A model generated the notes under the pieces. It saw only the letters and a list, made by a program, of their open reading frames with translations. It was not told the DNA's origin and searched no databases. A program made the translations under genes and the position numbers. 64,000 bases of DNA from Sophora flavescens (taxonomy: Eukaryota; Streptophyta; Magnoliopsida; Fabales; Fabaceae): contig CM061067.1 in NCBI GenBank assembly GCA_030762895.1, positions 50,679,667 through 50,743,666 of the forward strand. Direction: 5' to 3'. Shown piece by piece: positions 11,690-22,970 of this stretch (its first letter is position 1; each line of letters opens with the position of its first letter).

Positions 11690-12048
11690 CGGCCTTGACA
11701 CTCATCACGGCTAGGCCGTGATCGGTTCTGTCTGGATCAACTAACATGTCACGGTCGTGACGGGCATCACGGCTAGGCCGTGACAGCTTCTGACTTTTGC
11801 CTTCTGCTCTGCTTGATCATGGCCGTGATGGGCTCTGTTTGGCTCATTTTCTTTACTTTTCAAGCCCTATCTTCATCCCCATCATGGTCAATCTTGAGCA
11901 TTTTACCTTAATTTCTGCAAAATAACACCACAAAACCGCCTTACCCGTTCCAAGGTAAAAACTACTAAAAATCAATTTAAATATGCCTAAACTATATGAA
12001 AATGCATGCAAAAATGTACATGAAATGTGATGTGAAATCACACTATCA
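11690..12048 (+). repeat. Fragment of B/C-family LTR inside the CACTA element
   Basis: Collinear with the end of C's LTR at about 54350-54697. It has the palindromic CACGGC...GGCCGTGA units, then CACCACAAAACCGCC and TTACCCGTTCCAAGG, then ATGCATGCAAAAATG, and ends with the LTR terminus-like AAATCACACTATCA at 12048. It is a truncated LTR end, either inserted before capture or copied into the CACTA element. Confidence 0.75.
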
Positions 12049-12093
12049 GATAGATCCAAAAATTTAAATGATCCTTTTTTTTGGATCATATCA

Positions 12094-13420
12094 CCTAACT
12101 AGGCCAATTTGTACTTTTTCGGGCATAATGGAGCCCCAATGAACTTGTTTGATCCTAATAGAGCCCAAATCGACTTGTTAAGTCCTAATTGGGCCAATTG
12201 CCCCGTACGGCCCAATTGTACTTTTTTGGTCCTAATGGAGCCCAAATGGACTTGTTTGATCCAAATAGAGCCCAAATGGACTTTTTAGGTCATATAGGAC
12301 CTAACTGGGCCAATTTGTACTTCTTTGGTCCTAAAGCAGCCCAAATGGACTTGTTTGATCCTAATAGAACCCAAATGGACTGTTTAGGTCATATACGACC
12401 TAACTAGGCCAATTTGTACTTTTTCGGGCATAAAGGAGCCCCAATGGACTTGTTCGATCCTAATAGAGCCCAAATCGACTTGGTAGGACCTAATTGGACC
12501 AATTGCCCCGTACGACCCAATTGTACTTCTTTGGTCCTAATGGAGCCCAAATGGACTTGTTTGATCCAAATAGAGCCCAAATGGACTCTTTAGGTCATAT
12601 AGGACCTAATTGGGACAATTTGTACTTCTTTGGTCAAAAAGCAGCCCAAATGGACTTGTTTGATCCTAATAGAACCCAAATGGACTGTTTAGGTCATATA
12701 CGACCTAACTAGGCCAATTTGTACTTTTTCGGGCATAAAGGAGCCCCAATGGACTTGTTCGATCCTAATAAAGCCCAAATCGACTCGGTAGGACCTAATT
12801 GGGCCAATTGCCCCGTACGACCCCAATTGTATTTCTTTGGTCCTGATGGATCCCAAATGGACTTGTTTGATCCTAATAGTGCCCAAATGGACTTCTTAGG
12901 TCATATACGACCTAACTGGGCCAACTTGTACTTCTTTCGTCCTAATGGAGCCCAAATGGACTTGTTTGATCCTAATAGAGCCCAAATGGACTGTTTAGGT
13001 CATATAGGACCTAACTAGGCCAATTTTTACTTTTTTGGGCATAATGGATACCAAACGGACTTGTTTGATCCTAATAGAGCCCAAATCGACTTGTTAGGAC
13101 CTAATTGGGACAATTGCCCCGATCGGCCCAATTGTACTTCTTTGGTCCTAATGGAGCCTAATGGACTTGTCTGATCCTAATAGAGCCCAAATGGACTTTT
13201 TAGATCATTTAGTACCTAACTAGGCCAATTTGTACTTCTTTGGTCCTAATGGAGCCCAAATGGACTGGTTTGATCCTAATAGAGCGCAAATTGACTTGTT
13301 AGGACCTAATTGGGCCAATTGCCCCGATCGGCCCAATTGAACTTCTATGGTCCTAATGAAGCCTAAATGGACTTGTTTGATCCTAATAGAGCCCTAATCG
13401 ACTTGTTAGGACCTAAGCGT
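12094..13420 (+). repeat. Higher-order tandem repeat of GGGCCAATT / GCCCAAATGG units
   Basis: The region is built from monomers of about 90-115 bp with recurring words GGGCCAATT, TGTACTTCTTTGG, AGCCCAAATGGACTTG and TTTGATCCTAATAGAG. Three monomers make a unit of about 300-305 bp, marked by the variant GGGCCAATTGCCCC. That marker recurs near 12193, 12498, 12802, 13110 and 13315, so there are four to five higher-order copies, the last shortened. ORFs of 72-99 codons (12189, 12494, 12719) exist only because the repeat lacks stops in one frame. I would not call them genes. Confidence 0.85.
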
Positions 13421-13929
13421 AAGCTCCAAACATGATTTTCTTTGAAAATAACCTTGTTTGGTAATAAGATTAAGTGTTTAGATCAAATTAGAATGGATGT
13501 TTATGTTAATTTTGTTATGTGGTTTAGTTTGAGTAATTAAATTACTCTCTTCAAATTATTTTATTGGGTGCGTTAGCACTGACTTATTTCAGTGAATGCA
13601 CGCTTACTAGACAATAAGTTACATTATTGTCACTATTATTACCAGTACAGAAAAATATTTTAAATAATAAGATTAAGAGAAAAGCATTTTCATATTTTCA
13701 TTCTATTTAATTTTAGAGTTGAAAATAAACTGGTTTGACATTTATCGGAGATTAAATTTTGGACTGAGTATTTTCTTAGTTGATCAGTTCAACTATTAAT
13801 CTTTACTCTAATTTGAATTTCGAAATCATATATTTATCATTCTTTATTTTTAGATTCCAAAAAAAGTAAAAACATGATTATTTTAGGCTTAATATTTATC
13901 ACTCATTTTGTACCTATTACTAAATAATT
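13421..13929. other. Unassigned AT-rich spacer inside the CACTA element
   Basis: I see no ORF, repeat or RNA gene in this stretch between the tandem repeat and the captured gene segment. Confidence 0.4.
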
Positions 13930-13969
13930 AACTTAAAAACCTAACTTTCTCATTTCTCTCTCTTTTTCT

Positions 13970-16020
13970 CTCGACGCCTCTCCCTCACTTTCTCTTTTCT
14001 TTCTCTGCTTCTCCTTCTTTCTCCCTTCTTCTTCTTCCCCACTTCTTCTTCCCCCAAACTCAGCTCCTCCCTCTTCCTTCCTGTCTGGTTCGCGTCACCA
14101 CTAGGGAGGCCAACGTCCGGCCACCCCTCTCAGCTGCACGTTGCCACCCCTTGGACGTCCGTAGCTGTCCAGTCGTGCTCCGCCATGGGAGGTCAGCCAC
14201 GGGTTAGCCTTCCGATGCTGTCCAAGGCCGTTCGAGAGTCGTCCGACCACCGCACCTGGTAGGGAGCCTCATGTAGGGTCGTTTGATTTCTTCCTGAACT
14301 GTTGTAGCAGCACGACAATGGAGCTCTGCCGCTGTCTCGGGTCGTCCGCCATCATCACCACCTTGGGTCGTCGTTACAGTACCTCTTCCCTTCTCCTGGG
14401 GTAAGTGAAATCTCATCTATTTTGCTCAGATTCAGAAAAACCCCAAATTGATTTTAAAACCCTAAACCCTAGCTTTTGAATTCAGAGTTTAATTTTGAAA
14501 TTGAACCTTGTTTTGTGCAATTGGGACTATTAATTAGTTATTCCCTAATTATTTGTGTTGCAGTCATATATAGTCGAGATGCACTTATTAGTTATTATTG
14601 TAATTTAGTTTGTGATAGTTTCAGTTGTGGCTACCCTTCTGTGAAAAGAATGCAAATTTGTGAAAGTGTGTTTTTTGTTGTGGGGACTTTACATGAATGA
14701 TATAAAAAAGTTTCCTTCTTCATGTTGTTGGTGTGGCCACTTGTACAAATTGCTTGCTTTCTTTGTTAGGAACATGGTTTTATTATACTATCTCTTGGTT
14801 TAGTCACTGAACCTTGTTTTGACAACACAACTGTATTAAGTGTTAGCGTTTGATGGCTTGGTGTTTTTATGAGGGGATTCAAGGAACTTGTAACTGTTTG
14901 CAGTATCGTTTGTCATGTTCTGCAACTCTAGTCATGTAGCTTGCTAGTGGCACCTTGCATTGCTAATGATTTTAGGTACTGACTTGCAGAATTGTATCTG
15001 TTTTATTGTTGACATCATGTCTAAATTGGTATTCTATGTATGTCATTTATGTAAATATGCTAGATGCACATGCTTGTCTCTATATTTGTCTCAGCAGCTT
15101 TTGAATTACGTCCTGACTGTGGGGTAAATCGCTTGGCAAGTTTCTCTAGCTTCTTGAAGTTGGATAGGATCATGTTAAAGCTCATTTCTTTTCAGATTTA
15201 TTCTAATTTAATGTTGTCATTATAGTTGGTTGAGAAATTGTCTGCCAAAGCACTGGATGGTCCCACCTAGATAAAAATACTGTCTGCTATTGCTGAGGAG
15301 CATAATATCAAATGGGAACCCAAGTCGTTTGGAGATAATGATGGAAAGTCTTCGTAAGACCTGTTGGTGGGCTACTAGGCTTTGCTCATTTTGGATTATT
15401 ATCTTTAGCTTATTTAATATAAAATATAAGTTTGCTGTATTATATTATTTTGACATTATTTTTATTTATATGTTAAGGTTGGGCCAAATACTGTTGAGAA
15501 GGCTACTTATCCATAATCTTCTCAAGGCCATGTTCCATCTGTTCATGATGAAAAGGCTCCTCCCAACATAGGTGCTTCCTCACAACATAGACCGATGGAT
15601 GATGTATCTACATATTCATATGAGCAGAATGCAAGTGGTGCCTCTAGAAAGGCCGGTGGCAATCAGTCAACGGCATCAGGGGTGTCTAATCCAGAAACTA
15701 GACCTTTAGGTAAATTTTTGAAGACAGTAATTGCAAATGAATTTGGGGGCTTTTGTTCTTTCTATTGCCTGAATATTTGGGATTCTTTCTTATAGGAACT
15801 GGAAGACAAGAAATGGATTTTAGAGATTCGAGTTCTGAAAATAGGAGAGCCTTTCCTATGGGTAAGCAGAATAGGAACATGGAATTCAAAGATGTTGCCT
15901 CTGCTGCAGAGGCTGCTGCAGAATCTGCAGAACTTGCAAGCATGGCTGCAAGAGCAGCTGCTGAACTTTCAAACCGAGAGAACATGACAAGGCAGTACTC
16001 AAGTGGGTCACATAGTTCTT
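13970..16020 (+). pseudogene. Captured IST1-like gene fragment (regulator of Vps4, MVB pathway)
   Basis: A C/T-rich 5'UTR-like segment (13940-14095) is followed by genomic, intron-containing sequence. Exon-like blocks with AG/GT borders are 15226-15353 (LVEKLSAKAL, then AIAEEHNIKWEPKSF), 15478-15709 and 15796 to about 16015 (EFKDVASAAEAAAESAELA, then MAARAAAELSNRE). This resembles the middle and C-terminal parts of plant IST1-like proteins, which bind ESCRT-III and regulate Vps4 on endosomes. TAG near 15271 and TAA near 15520 break the frame, and the N-terminal IST1 domain is incomplete. Introns show capture from DNA, not from mRNA. The 14204-14416 antisense and 14476-14700 ORFs are not convincing. 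Confidence 0.75.
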
Positions 16021-16284
16021 CTGGCAACTTTATTTTTTTTTGTTTGGTTCATTACATGACCTTCACAGTTCACAGTGTCTTGATCTTCTGATAGTTTTTA
16101 AGTCATGACTTTTGGATTGCATGCAGCAATTGGTATTTGATTTTTAGAAGTTGTATGGTACCAAGGCTGTATTTTGTAACAATAGTCAAATTCATGATTT
16201 TGTGATTGAATGTGAAACTGCAAATGTTAGTGATCGGTGCCATATAATTCGCATAGATAGTGAAACTGTAATGTAAGTGAAGTG

Positions 16285-16620
16285 ATCTGTCACGGCCGTG
16301 ATGGGCATCACGGCCTGGCCGTGACAGCTTCTGCCTTGAATGTTGCTTCACTAAATGGTCTGTCACGGCCGTGATGGGTATCACGGCCTGGCCGTGACAG
16401 ATTCTGCCTAGAAGGGGTCTGGCTCAGTTGACATGTCACGGCCGTGATGGGCATCACGGCCTAGCCGTGACAGCTTCTGCCTTGAACGCTTCACTAAATG
16501 GTCTGTCACGGCCGTGATGGGTATCACGGCCTGGCCGTGACAGATTCTGCCTAGAAGGGGTCTGGCTTAGTTGACATGTCACGACCGTGATGGGCATCAC
16601 GGCCTGGACATGACAGATTC
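16285..16620 (+). repeat. Palindromic CACGGCCGTG minisatellite in the CACTA element
   Basis: Five units of about 60-80 bp, each TCACGGCCGTGATGGG, then ATCACGGCCTGGCCGTGACA, then a spacer such as TTCTGCCTAGAAGGGGTCTGG. Both halves of each unit can form hairpins. Units at 16367-16440 and 16502-16575 are nearly identical, so amplification within the CACTA element is recent. Similar units occur in elements B, C and E. Confidence 0.9.
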
Positions 16621-16629
16621 TGACTTTTC

Positions 16630-17005
16630 ATTCTTCTGTGGGAAATCCGTCCCAAATCCGTTGGAAAACAAAAATAAATCTGTCCGAAATCCGTCCGAAC
16701 AATAACCAACAAAATCACAAAATCCGTCCAAAATACGTCCGAAAACAAAAATAAATCTGTCTGAAATTCGTCCGAACAATAACCAAAATCCGGATTTCCA
16801 CGTTGTCCATATTCCGTCCGCAATCCGTCCGTAAATATTTTCGGACAGAATTTGGGACGGATTTTATAATTTTCCATGAGGCTTTTTCAGACGGGTGCCA
16901 TTCCGTCCGATATCCGTCCGAAATGAATTATCCGTCCGAAATCCATCCTAAATTTGTCCAATTTTCGTCCGAAATCCGTCTGAAATTCTGTCCGAAAATG
17001 ATGGA
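16630..17005. repeat. 3' subterminal repeats of the CACTA element
   Basis: Degenerate tandem copies of AAATCCGTCCGAAAACAAAAA and TTCCGTCCGAAATCCGTCC, the complement of the units at 11040-11640. They end at the TIR at 17006-17017. Confidence 0.85.
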
Positions 17006-17461
17006 TTTCTAGTAGTGATTGTGCCCGGGTTGGACAATGAAACCCCATTTACGGTTATATCACTGATGCCCTGAGTGTGGACAGTGTGCAATGGGTTATG
17101 GCTGCGTGCCTTTATGCCATGGGATGGCAATTGAGCCTGATCAACTGACCATGTGTTGGGATATCTCATAAGATTAGGTGCGAAGTTAGACGACGAATAT
17201 GAAGTGTTCGTGCATAGCTTTTCAAAGGATGACATTTGGGGTGTTAAACCCATTGATAAACTATTTGATTATGAATGCTTGTGTTGATAAATGTGTATGT
17301 GTTATGTGGTGTCTAGCATGTAGTTGTCGAGTAAAATCCATATATATGTTTCTCACTCTTGCATGTTTTATTCGTGGTTTCTCTACTTGTGCATATATCT
17401 TTACGTATGAGATTAGATGGAACTGGATATGCCTCTGGCACATTAGAGGCTTCGGTCGATC

Positions 17462-17878
17462 ATGTTTGATCGAGCTCAGTTTGGTGGTGCCTGGGAGATA
17501 AACCCTGGGGCACTCAGTGCCACCTATCATGGCCCTAGTAGAGAGGTTGTTGGCACGGTGGAGGCAGGACCACAACGAAGGACGCATGTTGTGGATACTG
17601 TTGAGGTATTTCTACCTCCAGTATGGCTATACTTACAGTACTTGGCAGAGAACGGGTTACTTGATTTGCCACCTCAGCCGAATACGCTTCAGATAGAAGG
17701 ACCAGCAATACCTCCTGTTGAGGTAGTATTGGATGAGGTCGAGGAGGACCCAGATGAGTACCTTGAGGACGATCTTGAGTTCCACCCTCCTGCTGTTGAT
17801 GATGATGATTCTTCCGACGAGGGAGCGGGAGCGGAGGTATCTTCATCAGATACATCTGTTGTAGTTGGGGTTGATTGA
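17462..17878 (+). CDS. ORF with acidic C-terminus inside solo LTR G
   Basis: 138 codons, function not recognised. The N-terminal two thirds contain VEVFLPPVWLYLQYLAENGL and a proline-rich stretch. The C-terminal 55 residues are strongly acidic and serine-rich (DEVEEDPDEYLEDDLEF, then DDDDSSDEGAGAE). The TGA stop at 17876-17878 is made by the first bases of element B, whose insertion site is 17875/17876. Before B inserted, the frame ran about a dozen codons into 23850-23890. F, the related solo LTR, lacks this region. It could be a real LTR-borne ORF, a captured fragment, or a chance open frame in non-coding DNA. Confidence 0.35.
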   Translation: MFDRAQFGGAWEINPGALSATYHGPSREVVGTVEAGPQRRTHVVDTVEVFLPPVWLYLQYLAENGLLDLPPQPNTLQIEGPAIPPVEVVLDEVEEDPDEYLEDDLEFHPPAVDDDDSSDEGAGAEVSSSDTSVVVGVD

Positions 17879-18747
17879 TGTGCGTCGTGCGGCGCACGTG
17901 CGATTCCGGCAAGTGAACCGGATTGTCGCCAAGTAATAAAAGATATCGATCCCACGAGACGTGGATCTCGAATCACAACTAATTTTCAATTTGGTAAATC
18001 TGGACTGTAAGGAAGGGATTTGAAAAAGGATTTGATATTTTGAAAAGGTTTTGAATTTGAATTAAGAGATAAATAAAACAGAAAACAAATCTATTTGTGG
18101 TTTTTGGATCTAAATGGATTCCTAGGGATTTGGGTTACCTACGAGGCTGTTTATGTTACTAATCTGATTTACCCTTGTTAATTATCGAAATTGCCTTGAA
18201 GGCGAGTTTATCCTCAAATAGCTTAAGCTCCCTCTCGGGTTACAAAAACCGTGCCCAATTGAATCAACCCCTACTCTCGTGGTAGTCGAATTCAGATTGG
18301 ACCCTTTGCGTTTCGTGACAACTCGTTGATCCTTGAAGGAAGGCTTCTAACTCTCGTGATTTCAGTCCTAAGTCTGATTCTATAGATCCGACACCTAAGT
18401 TCACCGCTAGGTTCCTCCTTAGAATACCTATGACACGCAAACAAGTGGCCACCGAATTTACGAGTGATTCAAACACTAGAAATCAGATCTAAAACAAAAT
18501 CGTAATTAACAAAGATATTACATCAAATTAACAACATAAATCATATCTCGGGCATGGCCCCAATCCCTAGAAACTAAACTACTACTCAAGCATTGTCATG
18601 GTGATGACAAGCTTGGTTAACAACAACACGAAAATCACCTTACCCGTTCCAAAGTAAAAATAACCAAAAATCCAATTAAATGTCCCTAAACTACATGAAA
18701 ATGCATGCAAAATGATAGACAAAGATGAGGTGAAATCACACTCATCA
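17876..18747 (-). repeat. 3' LTR of element B
   Basis: In minus orientation it begins TGATGAGTGTGATTTCACC at 18747 and ends at 17876. It is collinear with 22971-23844 and, more loosely, with both parts of C's LTR. The 70-codon minus-strand ORF (18264-18476) is also open in the other LTR (23361-23573). Given the close LTR identity this need not mean selection. Confidence 0.9.
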
Positions 18748-20484
18748 AATCACCCCAAGCTTAAGATTTTGCTTGTCCTCAAACAATTACCCTGGCCATA
18801 AGATAAAAATAATCAGAGCGTGGATAGTGAACCAAGAACCCGAGAAGCTAATCCAAGTGGCAGGCATATTCAAATAAATCCCCAAGAGATAATCGATTTC
18901 AAGTCCAATTAGAAGCTTAGGTTCTTCAAATTCATATTCTCACCGATTCAGGCACTCATCTCACCTCACTCAAGTGTTCCAGGGTAGATGACATTTCGCT
19001 CAATTTCCTCAAGGAAGGTATTCTACCATAAGCTTGACTATTAACCAAATCTCTACTTTATTAATGAAAACACATAAGAATCAAGAGGTCTTTTACTTTG
19101 GTTATAATGTGGCCATGGGATTAATTGTTAGGTGGGGAGATCAAGAAAAGGAGATTTCAAGAAGGCTAAACAAATTATCAAACTTTGCAAAGCATGACAC
19201 CTTCTAAAATACCTTTTTGGGCTTTGATTTACTTTTCCACCTTTCTTTCTTTCTTTCCTTTTTTTTTCTTTTTTTTTTAATTTTTTTTAATTTTATTTTC
19301 ATTTCTCACTTTCTTTTGTCATCCCCTTCTCCAATTTTTTTGTGTTTATTTCATTTTATTTATTTGGAGAAGGGGATATTTTTAGCTCAAGAGAAATATT
19401 TTCTAACTTTCTCATCCCATACTTTTTCAAACTACCTTTTTACCCTTTTTTCAATACTTTAAAAGGTGCCATACCGAGCATTATTCATCAAAGTAATTCA
19501 AGGTACCAAGAAAAGTATTTTATTCTTTTAGGCTCAAATTTGGGCAACTAAGGGGTAGCATTTAATCAATCAAAGTTCAGAAGGCCGGAAAAATACCTAG
19601 TGCCTCAATCATTTTCAAAAGTGCTTTAAAAAAATTTTAAGTTTCAAAACGGTTTCGAGTCAAGTTCTTGAAAATACAGTCCAAGAGGAATTAAAACACT
19701 CTATCACAAGGAATGGAGTAGATTTAGTGAGTACCCCTTTTTGGCTCAAAATCTTACATTTAGTAGTTCAAAAATCAGTGAGAAATGCAAGTCTAAGGAA
19801 CCACATGCTAATTATTAACTATCAAAAGATTATCTCAAGAATTTTTATTTTTAGCCTTGTCCCAAGAATAAAAAAAATTGGGTTCAAAAATTCACTATCT
19901 CAATTTATTTGGCACTAAGTTCTCACAATTGGATGCATAATCTAAGTGAGGGGCAATCTAGAGAATGTGATCATACAAACCTATGCCTATATGAATGCAA
20001 TATGAAAAATGCAAAAATGCAATGCAAAAATACCCCTACCCCAAGCTTAAAACTTACATTGTCCCCAATGTAAATAATCAAGTCGGAGAGAGGAGAAAAA
20101 TGGAACAACTTACCAAGGTGGTAGCGGGTGTTGGCACACATTCCAGTCAAAACTTTGGTGGAAATAGCATCACGGCCGTGAGGCTCATCACGGGCAGGCC
20201 GTGATCAATTCTGGTCTCCTTTATTAGCTCATCACGGCCATGACCACTGTCACGGCCCGGGCGTGATGGCTTCTGACTTTATTAGTCCTTGCTCTTTTTG
20301 TTCCTCCTTCCTCGTTAACCTGAAAACACTAGATAAATCTATTAATTTATGATTTTTGCCTCTTGATCTTCTCAAATTATTCAAGAGATAAATTCAAAAA
20401 TAAAAAGGAAAAGGGAAAGAAAACTTGGGTTGCCTCCCAAGAAGCGCTTATTTACGGTCCTAGGCTTGACCAAACTTCCTTCAA
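18748..20484 (-). other. 3' noncoding region and PPT of element B
   Basis: No gene. The PPT in minus orientation is AAGCTTGGGGTG next to the LTR (about 18750-18765), preceded by GAGGACAAGCAAAATCTTAA. A long T-rich (minus: A-rich) tract lies at 19231-19345. Two palindromic CACGGCCGTGA-type units lie at 20167-20275. The region matches C's 54698-56040, then jumps to sequence matching C's 58130-58290. This shows that the equivalent of C's third ORF is deleted. Confidence 0.8.
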
Positions 20485-22696
20485 TCAACCGGGGTCGGCT
20501 GGGCGTAGAAGTGCAAGAACACTTCTCTTCCAAGGAACTCCTTCAAAGAGCCTATTCTGCTCATATGGCCAATTACGTTTCCTCTTTGCTCTTTTCATTC
20601 GGACCTTCCTGCCCTTACTCCCTCCCAGCGGAAGTTTTGTTTCCACATGATCAGCAACTCCAACTTCATCACCACTGGGTGCATCATCAGTCATGCATAT
20701 CTTCGGAGTTGCTTCCATGTTGAGCTCTTCCTTTACCACTGGAGACGTGATATCGATCCTGCACACATGGCTCTCAAAAGGAGGGTTGTTATATGAGTTA
20801 GTAAATTCAAAATCGACCCTACCTTCCTCTACATTTAGAGAGAGTTTGTCATTCCTTACATCTATTACTGCTCCAGCGGTGGCCAAGAATGGCCTTCCTA
20901 AAATGATGGGGAATTCGAAATTCCCTTTCATAACCAATACCAGGAAATCGGTAGGGATGAAGAATTTCCCTACCTTTACAGGAACGTTCTCTAGTATGCC
21001 TAGAGGAGTCCTAGTTGAGCCATCCGCAAATTGTAAGGAGAATTTGAATGGACTCAACTCTTTGGTTCCCAACCTTTCCAAGATAGTGAGGGGCATCAAG
21101 CTCGCACTAGCCCCTAAGTCACATAAGGCTTGGTCGATTTGCACTTGTTCAATTGAGCAAGAGATAGAGAAGCTACCTGGGTCTTTTAGTTTAGGAGGCA
21201 TTTTAGCTTCTATGTCTACTTGCTTTCTCTTGACCAACCTTTGTAGGAAAGGTATTGGGGGTTGGTACGGTGGTGGAGGGACATACTTTGGTTCTGGCTC
21301 TTCCTTTTCGCTCATGTCCTCCTCCGGTTCCACATCCTTTTTAACCACCCCAAGGTTATCATCCCTCAAGTGTATGGTGTTACAATGCTCAAAGGGATTA
21401 GCTTCGGGTTGACCCGGGAATGTACCCTTAGGTCTAGTGTATGTGCTGGCTTGTTGGGCAATCTGGGTTTCTAGCATCTTGTTATGGATTGCTAAGTTGT
21501 CTACCTTAGATGATAGCTCTTTTATTGCCTCGTTTACTGCCCTGCCTTGATGTCTAAACTCTTCATTTTGTTTTGTTTGGGTTTCAACAAAACTTTCCAA
21601 TAAAGACTCGAGTTTAGACTGCTGTACCTGAGGATACCCCGCTGCGGGTTTCCTATTACCTTGGCCCTCTTGGAACTCATGGTTCAGCGTGTTGCTGTAG
21701 TTACCGTAGGAGAGGTAAGGGTTGTTCTTCCTTTGGTTGTAGGGATTTGGGGGAGCATAATTGGGCAACTTCGGGTTTGTGTCGTAGAAGTTGTGACAAG
21801 CTTTCACTTGTTCCCCCGAAGCGCCGGATCCATGAGCAATACCTCGTGGGCACTCCATGATGTCATGTCCCTGCATTCCACAAATCTCACAAACAAGGTT
21901 AGTAGCACCTATTGCACTCACATTAGCCCTTTCAAGTCGATCAAAACGTTTATTAAGTGAGTCTATTTTTGACATTATAAGATCAGTGCTATTAACTTCA
22001 AACTTACCCCCCGAAATCTTGTTCGGGTTATTACCTCTTTCTGAACCCCATTGGTGGTAGTCGGTGGCCACGTTTTCAATGATGCTGAATGCCTCAGTCA
22101 GAGGCCTATTCATAAAGGCTCCACCAGCTGCAGAATCAAGTGACACCTTTGAAAAGTAGTCCAATTAATCCGTTGTAGAAGGTGTGCACTAGTAACCACC
22201 TCTCGAGTCCATGGTGTGAGCAAGACTCCAGCAGTCCCTTGTAGCGATCCCAAGCTTCCGATAAGGATTCTCCATCTTTTTGGAAGAAGCCGGTGATCTG
22301 GGTTCGTATATAGGCCGTCTTGGATGGAGGGAAGAATTTCTCTAAGAACGCCTGTTCCAGTTGGTCCCAAGTAGACAAGGTGTTGGCAGGTAATTGCTTT
22401 AGCCAAGTCTTTGCCTTTCCAGTCAGAGATGAGGGGAATAACCTTAAGCGTATAGCATCGACCGGGGCACCATGAATCCTAATTGCATCGGTGAACTCCA
22501 AGAATGTTTCTACGTGATCAGTCGGGTCCTCCGAGGGCAATCCTCCGAATTAGTGCTGCATAATCATGTTGATTAGCATAGGCGGTATAGTGTAGTTCTC
22601 CGCCTCAATCTCTGGCCTAGCAATCCCAGTTCGCAAACCCCTAGCATTTGGGGCTGCGTAGTCCTTCAATGGTTTCGTATCCGGTTGATTCGCCAT
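20485..22696 (-). pseudogene. gag-pro: gag-protease of element B
   Basis: The start ATG is at 22694-22696. The Athila-type capsid pattern is visible (LFPSSLTGKAKTWLKQLP, FLEKFFPPSKTA, DGESLSEAWDRYKGLL), followed by a CCHC knuckle CEICGMQGHDIMEC (about 21850-21892). An aspartic protease has catalytic-type CDLGASASLMPL and IILGRPFLATAGAVIDV (20870-21140). Two breaks are visible: an in-frame TAA at 22550-22552, and a 4-bp insertion near 22160-22165 that shifts the frame; C lacks it at the matching site. From 22164 to 20485 the frame is open for 559 codons, ending in sequence joined to the former integrase-downstream region. Confidence 0.85.
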
Positions 22697-22947
22697 GAGT
22701 GGAACGGGACTCAACCTTTCTCTCTCTCTTTGTAGTCTCCTACGTCTGTGAAAGGTCCTCTCGATTTCTGGATCAACCTCACTAAGGCTCCAAAGACTTA
22801 GGGATCTTTGCATATAACACACAGAGAGATGGACACACTAGAAGGAAAGAAATTTCGAATTTTTTTTTCAAATATAAAAATTAAATAAAAAGAAAAGGTC
22901 CAGAAAAATCAATTTAAAAATTAAATTGAGATTCGAAAACGCACAGT

Positions 22948-22964
22948 CCCCGGCAACGGTGCCA
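22948..22964 (-). other. Primer binding site of element B (tRNA-Asp type)
   Basis: Minus strand TGGCACCGTTGCCGGGG, six bases from the LTR end at 22971. It differs by one base from the Athila-type PBS TGGCGCCGTTGCCGGGG carried intact by element E. Confidence 0.85.
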
Positions 22965-22970
22965 AAAACT

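Larger units (their letters stand above)
11020..17017. mobile_element. CACTA (En/Spm) transposon, non-autonomous, with captured gene
   Basis: Terminal inverted repeats are CACTACTAGAAA at 11020 and its complement TTTCTAGTAGTG at 17006-17017. The 3-bp target duplication is ATT (11017-11019 and 17018-17020). Both ends carry the subterminal repeats typical of CACTA elements. No transposase is present. The cargo, in order, is a B/C-family LTR fragment, a higher-order tandem repeat, an IST1-like gene fragment and a palindromic minisatellite. It sits inside solo LTR G, so it inserted after G. Confidence 0.92.

Noticed and set aside
12189..13018. ORFs with repeated FFGPNGAQMDLFDPNR-type peptide
   Set aside because: The peptide repeat simply mirrors the tandem DNA repeat; frames end at unit variants, and no start context or conservation is visible.
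18264..18476. 70-codon minus ORF, also open at 23361-23573
   Set aside because: Identical-by-descent LTRs keep the same chance frame; C's LTR does not keep it clearly.
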